A stretch of DNA of 64,000 bases, taken from Paraburkholderia sp. UYCP14C. Lineage in GTDB: Bacteria > Pseudomonadota > Gammaproteobacteria > Burkholderiales > Burkholderiaceae. Every line of letters begins with the position of its first letter. Position 1 is the first letter of the stretch. Under the pieces are notes generated by a model. It had not been told where the DNA came from. It ran no database searches and saw only the letters and a list, made by a program, of their open reading frames with translations. The translations under genes and the position numbers were made by a program. Location: contig NZ_SELS01000018.1 of assembly GCF_004197395.1 (NCBI RefSeq), positions 1 to 64,000 of the forward strand, in the 5' to 3' direction. Positions 61,112-64,000 of this stretch are shown here, in pieces.

Positions 61112-61187
61112 CGGCCGGAGCTGCCGCGGCCGTTCCTGCGTCCGCGTCGTCTGTTCAAAGTGCGTTCCCCATACCCAGGAGACGAGC

Positions 61188-63884
61188 ATGTCCGCTGTAC
61201 CCGACGAAGTCATGAAATATGTCGCCGCCGATAAAGACGACGATCCCCAGGAAACCGGCGAATGGCTGGAAGCGCTGGATGGCGTGATTTCTGCTGTAGG
61301 CCCTGACCGTGCCCACTACCTGATCGAGAAGCAGATCGAGTTCGCACGCGTGCATGGCGAACATCTGCCGTTCTCCGCCAATACGCCTTACATCAACACG
61401 ATTCCGGTCGCGCGCCAGGCCAAGAACCCCGGCGACCAGGACATCGAACACCGCATTCGCTCGTACACCCGCTGGAACGCAATGGCGATGGTGCTGCGCG
61501 CCGGCAAGGAAACCAACGTCGGCGGCCACATCGCGTCGTTCGCATCGGCCGCCACGCTGTACGACGTCGGCTACAACCACTTCTGGCACGCACCGTCGGC
61601 CGAGCACGGCGGTGACCTCGTGTTCGTGCAGGGCCACTCGTCGCCGGGCGTCTACTCGCGCGCGTTCCTGCTCGGCCGCCTGACCGACAAGCAGCTCGAC
61701 AACTTCCGCCAGGAAGTCGGCGGCGAGGGCATCTCGTCGTATCCGCACCCGTGGCTGATGCCGGACTTCTGGCAGTTCCCGACCGTGTCGATGGGCCTCG
61801 GCCCGATCATGGCGATCTACCAGGCGCGCTTCATGAAGTACCTGCAGGCGCGCGGCATCGCGAAGACCGACGGCCGCAAGGTCTGGGCCTTCCTCGGCGA
61901 CGGCGAAACGGACGAGCCGGAATCGCTCGGCGCGATCGGCATGGCCGGCCGCGAGCGTCTGGACAACCTCGTGTTCGTGATCAACTGCAACCTGCAGCGT
62001 CTCGACGGTCCGGTGCGCGGCAACGGCAAGATCATCCAGGAACTCGAAAGCGAATTCCGCGGTGCCGGCTGGAACGTGATCAAGGTCATCTGGGGCAGCC
62101 GCTGGGATGCCCTCTTCGCGCGCGACAAGTCGGGCGCGCTGATGCGCCGCATGATGGAAGTGGTCGACGGCGAGTACCAGACGTACAAGTCGGAATCGGG
62201 CGCGTTCGTGCGCGAGCACTTCTTCAACACACCGGAACTGAAGGCGCTGGTCGCCGACTGGTCCGACGACGACATCTGGAATCTGAACCGCGGCGGCCAT
62301 GATCCGCACAAGATCTACGCGGCGTTCACGGAAGCGACCAATTCGAAGGGCCAGCCGACCGTCATCCTCGCGAAGACGATCAAGGGCTACGGCATGGGCG
62401 AAGCCGGCCAGGCGATGAACATCACCCACCAGCAGAAGAAGATGCAGGTGGAGCAGCTGAAGAAATTCCGCGACCAGTTCCGCCTGCCGATCACCGACGA
62501 GCAGATCGTCGACGTGCCGTACCTGACGTTCGAGGAAGGCTCGAAGGAACTCGAATACATGCGCCAGAAGCGCATGGACCTCGGCGGCTATCTGCCGGCG
62601 CGTCGGCAGAAGGCCCAGTCGCTGCCGGTGCCGGAACTGTCGGCATTCGAGCCGCTCCTGAAGGGCACGGGCGAAGGCCGCGAGATCTCCACGACGATGG
62701 CGTTCGTGCGGATCCTGAACATCCTGCTGAAGGACAAGGCGCTCGGCAAGCGCGTCGTGCCGATCGTGCCGGACGAGTCGCGTACGTTCGGTATGGAAGG
62801 CCTGTTCCGCCAGATCGGCATCTGGAATCAGGACGGCCAGAAGTACGTGCCGGAAGACTCCGACCAGCTGATGTTCTACCGTGAGTCGGAAACCGGTCAG
62901 ATCCTGCAGGAAGGCATCAACGAAGCCGGCGGCATGGCCGACTGGATCGCAGCCGCGACGTCGTACTCGACGCACGGCGAGATCACGATCCCGTTCTACA
63001 TCTTCTACTCGATGTTCGGCTTCCAGCGCATCGGCGACCTCGCATGGGCCGCTGGCGACATGCGCTCGCGCGGCTTCCTGCTGGGCGGCACGGCGGGCCG
63101 CACGACGCTGAACGGCGAAGGTCTGCAACATGAAGACGGCCACTCGCTGCTGTGGGCCGCTTCGGTGCCGAACTGCATCAGCTACGACCCGACCTTCGGC
63201 TACGAGCTCGCGGTCATCGTGCAGGACGGTCTGCGCCGCATGGTCGCCGACCAGGAAGATGTGTATTACTACATCACGGTGATGAACGAGAACTACGAGC
63301 ACCCGGCGATCCCGCAGGGCGAGACCGTGGCCGAGGACATCATCAAGGGCATGTACTCGTTCAGCAAGACCGCTGCTGATAAAAAGGCGCCGCATGTGCA
63401 GCTGATGGGCGCGGGCACGATCTTCAACGAAGTGATCGCCGCGGCCGACCTGCTGAAGAGCGACTGGGGCGTCAACGCCGACCTGTGGAGCGTGCCGAGC
63501 TTCACCGAGCTCGCGCGCGAAGGTCACGAAGTGCAGCGCTGGAACCTGCTGCACCCGACCGAAGAGAAGAAGCTGTCGCACGTCGAGAAGCTGCTGAAGG
63601 ATGCGCCGGGTCCGGTCATCGCGTCGACCGACTACGTGCGTGCGCTGACCGAGCAGATCCGCGCGTTCGTGCCGCAGAAGTTCGTCGTGCTGGGCACCGA
63701 CGGCTACGGCCGCTCGGACACGCGCGAGAAGCTGCGTCACTTCTTCGAAGTCGATCGCTACTGGGTCACGGTCGCCGCGCTCAACGCGCTGGCGGACGAA
63801 GGCACGATCGAACGCAAGGTGGTCGCCGAGGCGCTCAAGAAGTACAACCTTGATCCCGCCAAACCCAACCCGATGACCGTCTAA
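61188..63884 (+). CDS. aceE: Pyruvate dehydrogenase E1 component, homodimeric type
   Basis: Predicted 898-residue enzyme that decarboxylates pyruvate on thiamine diphosphate and passes the acetyl group to AceF. The thiamine motif runs from GDGETDEPESLGAIGMAGRE near residue 237 to NLVFVINCNLQ. DPHKIYAAF, GYGMGEAGQAMN and later VPDESRTFGMEGLF are conserved in AceE proteins. Normal length. AGGAGA stands six bases before the ATG. The gene starts a pdh operon with aceF 84 bp behind, and diverges from the kinase gene across 266 bp holding a dyad. Confidence 0.98.
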   Translation: MSAVPDEVMKYVAADKDDDPQETGEWLEALDGVISAVGPDRAHYLIEKQIEFARVHGEHLPFSANTPYINTIPVARQAKNPGDQDIEHRIRSYTRWNAMAMVLRAGKETNVGGHIASFASAATLYDVGYNHFWHAPSAEHGGDLVFVQGHSSPGVYSRAFLLGRLTDKQLDNFRQEVGGEGISSYPHPWLMPDFWQFPTVSMGLGPIMAIYQARFMKYLQARGIAKTDGRKVWAFLGDGETDEPESLGAIGMAGRERLDNLVFVINCNLQRLDGPVRGNGKIIQELESEFRGAGWNVIKVIWGSRWDALFARDKSGALMRRMMEVVDGEYQTYKSESGAFVREHFFNTPELKALVADWSDDDIWNLNRGGHDPHKIYAAFTEATNSKGQPTVILAKTIKGYGMGEAGQAMNITHQQKKMQVEQLKKFRDQFRLPITDEQIVDVPYLTFEEGSKELEYMRQKRMDLGGYLPARRQKAQSLPVPELSAFEPLLKGTGEGREISTTMAFVRILNILLKDKALGKRVVPIVPDESRTFGMEGLFRQIGIWNQDGQKYVPEDSDQLMFYRESETGQILQEGINEAGGMADWIAAATSYSTHGEITIPFYIFYSMFGFQRIGDLAWAAGDMRSRGFLLGGTAGRTTLNGEGLQHEDGHSLLWAASVPNCISYDPTFGYELAVIVQDGLRRMVADQEDVYYYITVMNENYEHPAIPQGETVAEDIIKGMYSFSKTAADKKAPHVQLMGAGTIFNEVIAAADLLKSDWGVNADLWSVPSFTELAREGHEVQRWNLLHPTEEKKLSHVEKLLKDAPGPVIASTDYVRALTEQIRAFVPQKFVVLGTDGYGRSDTREKLRHFFEVDRYWVTVAALNALADEGTIERKVVAEALKKYNLDPAKPNPMTV

Positions 63885-63968
63885 GGCATCACCCGTGTGC
63901 CACGATGCACGCCGCCCGCTCCTCATCGCGAGGGGCGGGCGGCGTGCGCGGCCCAGGAGACACTAACA

Positions 63969-64000
63969 ATGAGTCAAGCGATCGAAGTCAAGGTGCCGGA
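63969..64000 (+). CDS. aceF: Dihydrolipoamide acetyltransferase (E2), 5' end only
   Basis: The window ends after about ten codons. MSQAIEVKVP is the normal beginning of the first lipoyl domain of the pyruvate dehydrogenase E2 subunit, AGGAGA lies just upstream, and the position directly after aceE fits. The rest of the gene is outside the window. Confidence 0.85.
   Translation, partial: MSQAIEVKVP

Overview
The window reads as a stretch of primary chromosome from a high-GC betaproteobacterium of the family Burkholderiaceae, most likely Paraburkholderia, Burkholderia sensu lato or a close relative. The genus is inferred from gene content and order (argA divergent from hrpA, glnA-ntrB-ntrC, prlC-folD, a FixLJ-like pair divergent from aceE-aceF) and was not tested by any search. 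About 40 protein genes, two intact tRNA genes and one tRNA remnant can be supported.

Left end (1 to about 5013): the right end of an integrated genomic island. Three tandem tyrosine-recombinase genes run leftward as one operon. The middle one has lost two catalytic positions. Beside them lies an intact tRNA-Leu(UAA) on the minus strand. About 80 bp further right is a plus-strand 3' fragment of a different tRNA-Leu(UAA), starting at the anticodon arm. The simplest reading is that the island inserted in the host tRNA-Leu anticodon arm and carries its own replacement tRNA.

5.1-12 kb: a YgjP-like metal hydrolase; an FdhF/YdeP-type molybdopterin oxidoreductase divergent from a MocR-type regulator with a small winged-helix gene behind it; a secreted LprI-like protein; and an SH3 protein whose Gly/Pro tail contains three identical 90-bp repeats. 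12-21 kb: a GAF-PAS-GGDEF-EAL cyclic-di-GMP protein, a mercuric-reductase-like flavoprotein, a cupin, a TMEM175-like channel, a membrane protein, a YfcE-like phosphoesterase and a ProP-type transporter.

21-35 kb: yggX and argA on the minus strand, hrpA diverging from argA across only 23 bp that hold a palindromic -10 element, then a trimeric autotransporter adhesin facing hrpA. An AT-rich intergenic region follows, then a beta-propeller protein, a fatty acid hydroxylase, an EI24 membrane protein and a MoaB/CinA-like protein. 35-39 kb: a GH92 alpha-mannosidase-like lipoprotein behind its own AT-rich promoter, and a rhodanese.

39-64 kb is mostly core metabolism. glnA has a sigma-54 promoter and NtrC-like sites and is followed by ntrB and ntrC. 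Then come an S9 peptidase, exonuclease III, a DUF2142 membrane protein, initiator tRNA-Met with a perfect consensus promoter, an Asp/Glu racemase, a cytosine-deaminase-like amidohydrolase, oligopeptidase A, folD, a DUF3300-DUF2950 envelope pair, and a PAS histidine kinase with a FixJ-like regulator divergent from aceE. The aceE promoter region has a strong dyad that may be an operator. The window ends just inside aceF. No insertion sequence, CRISPR array or rRNA was seen.
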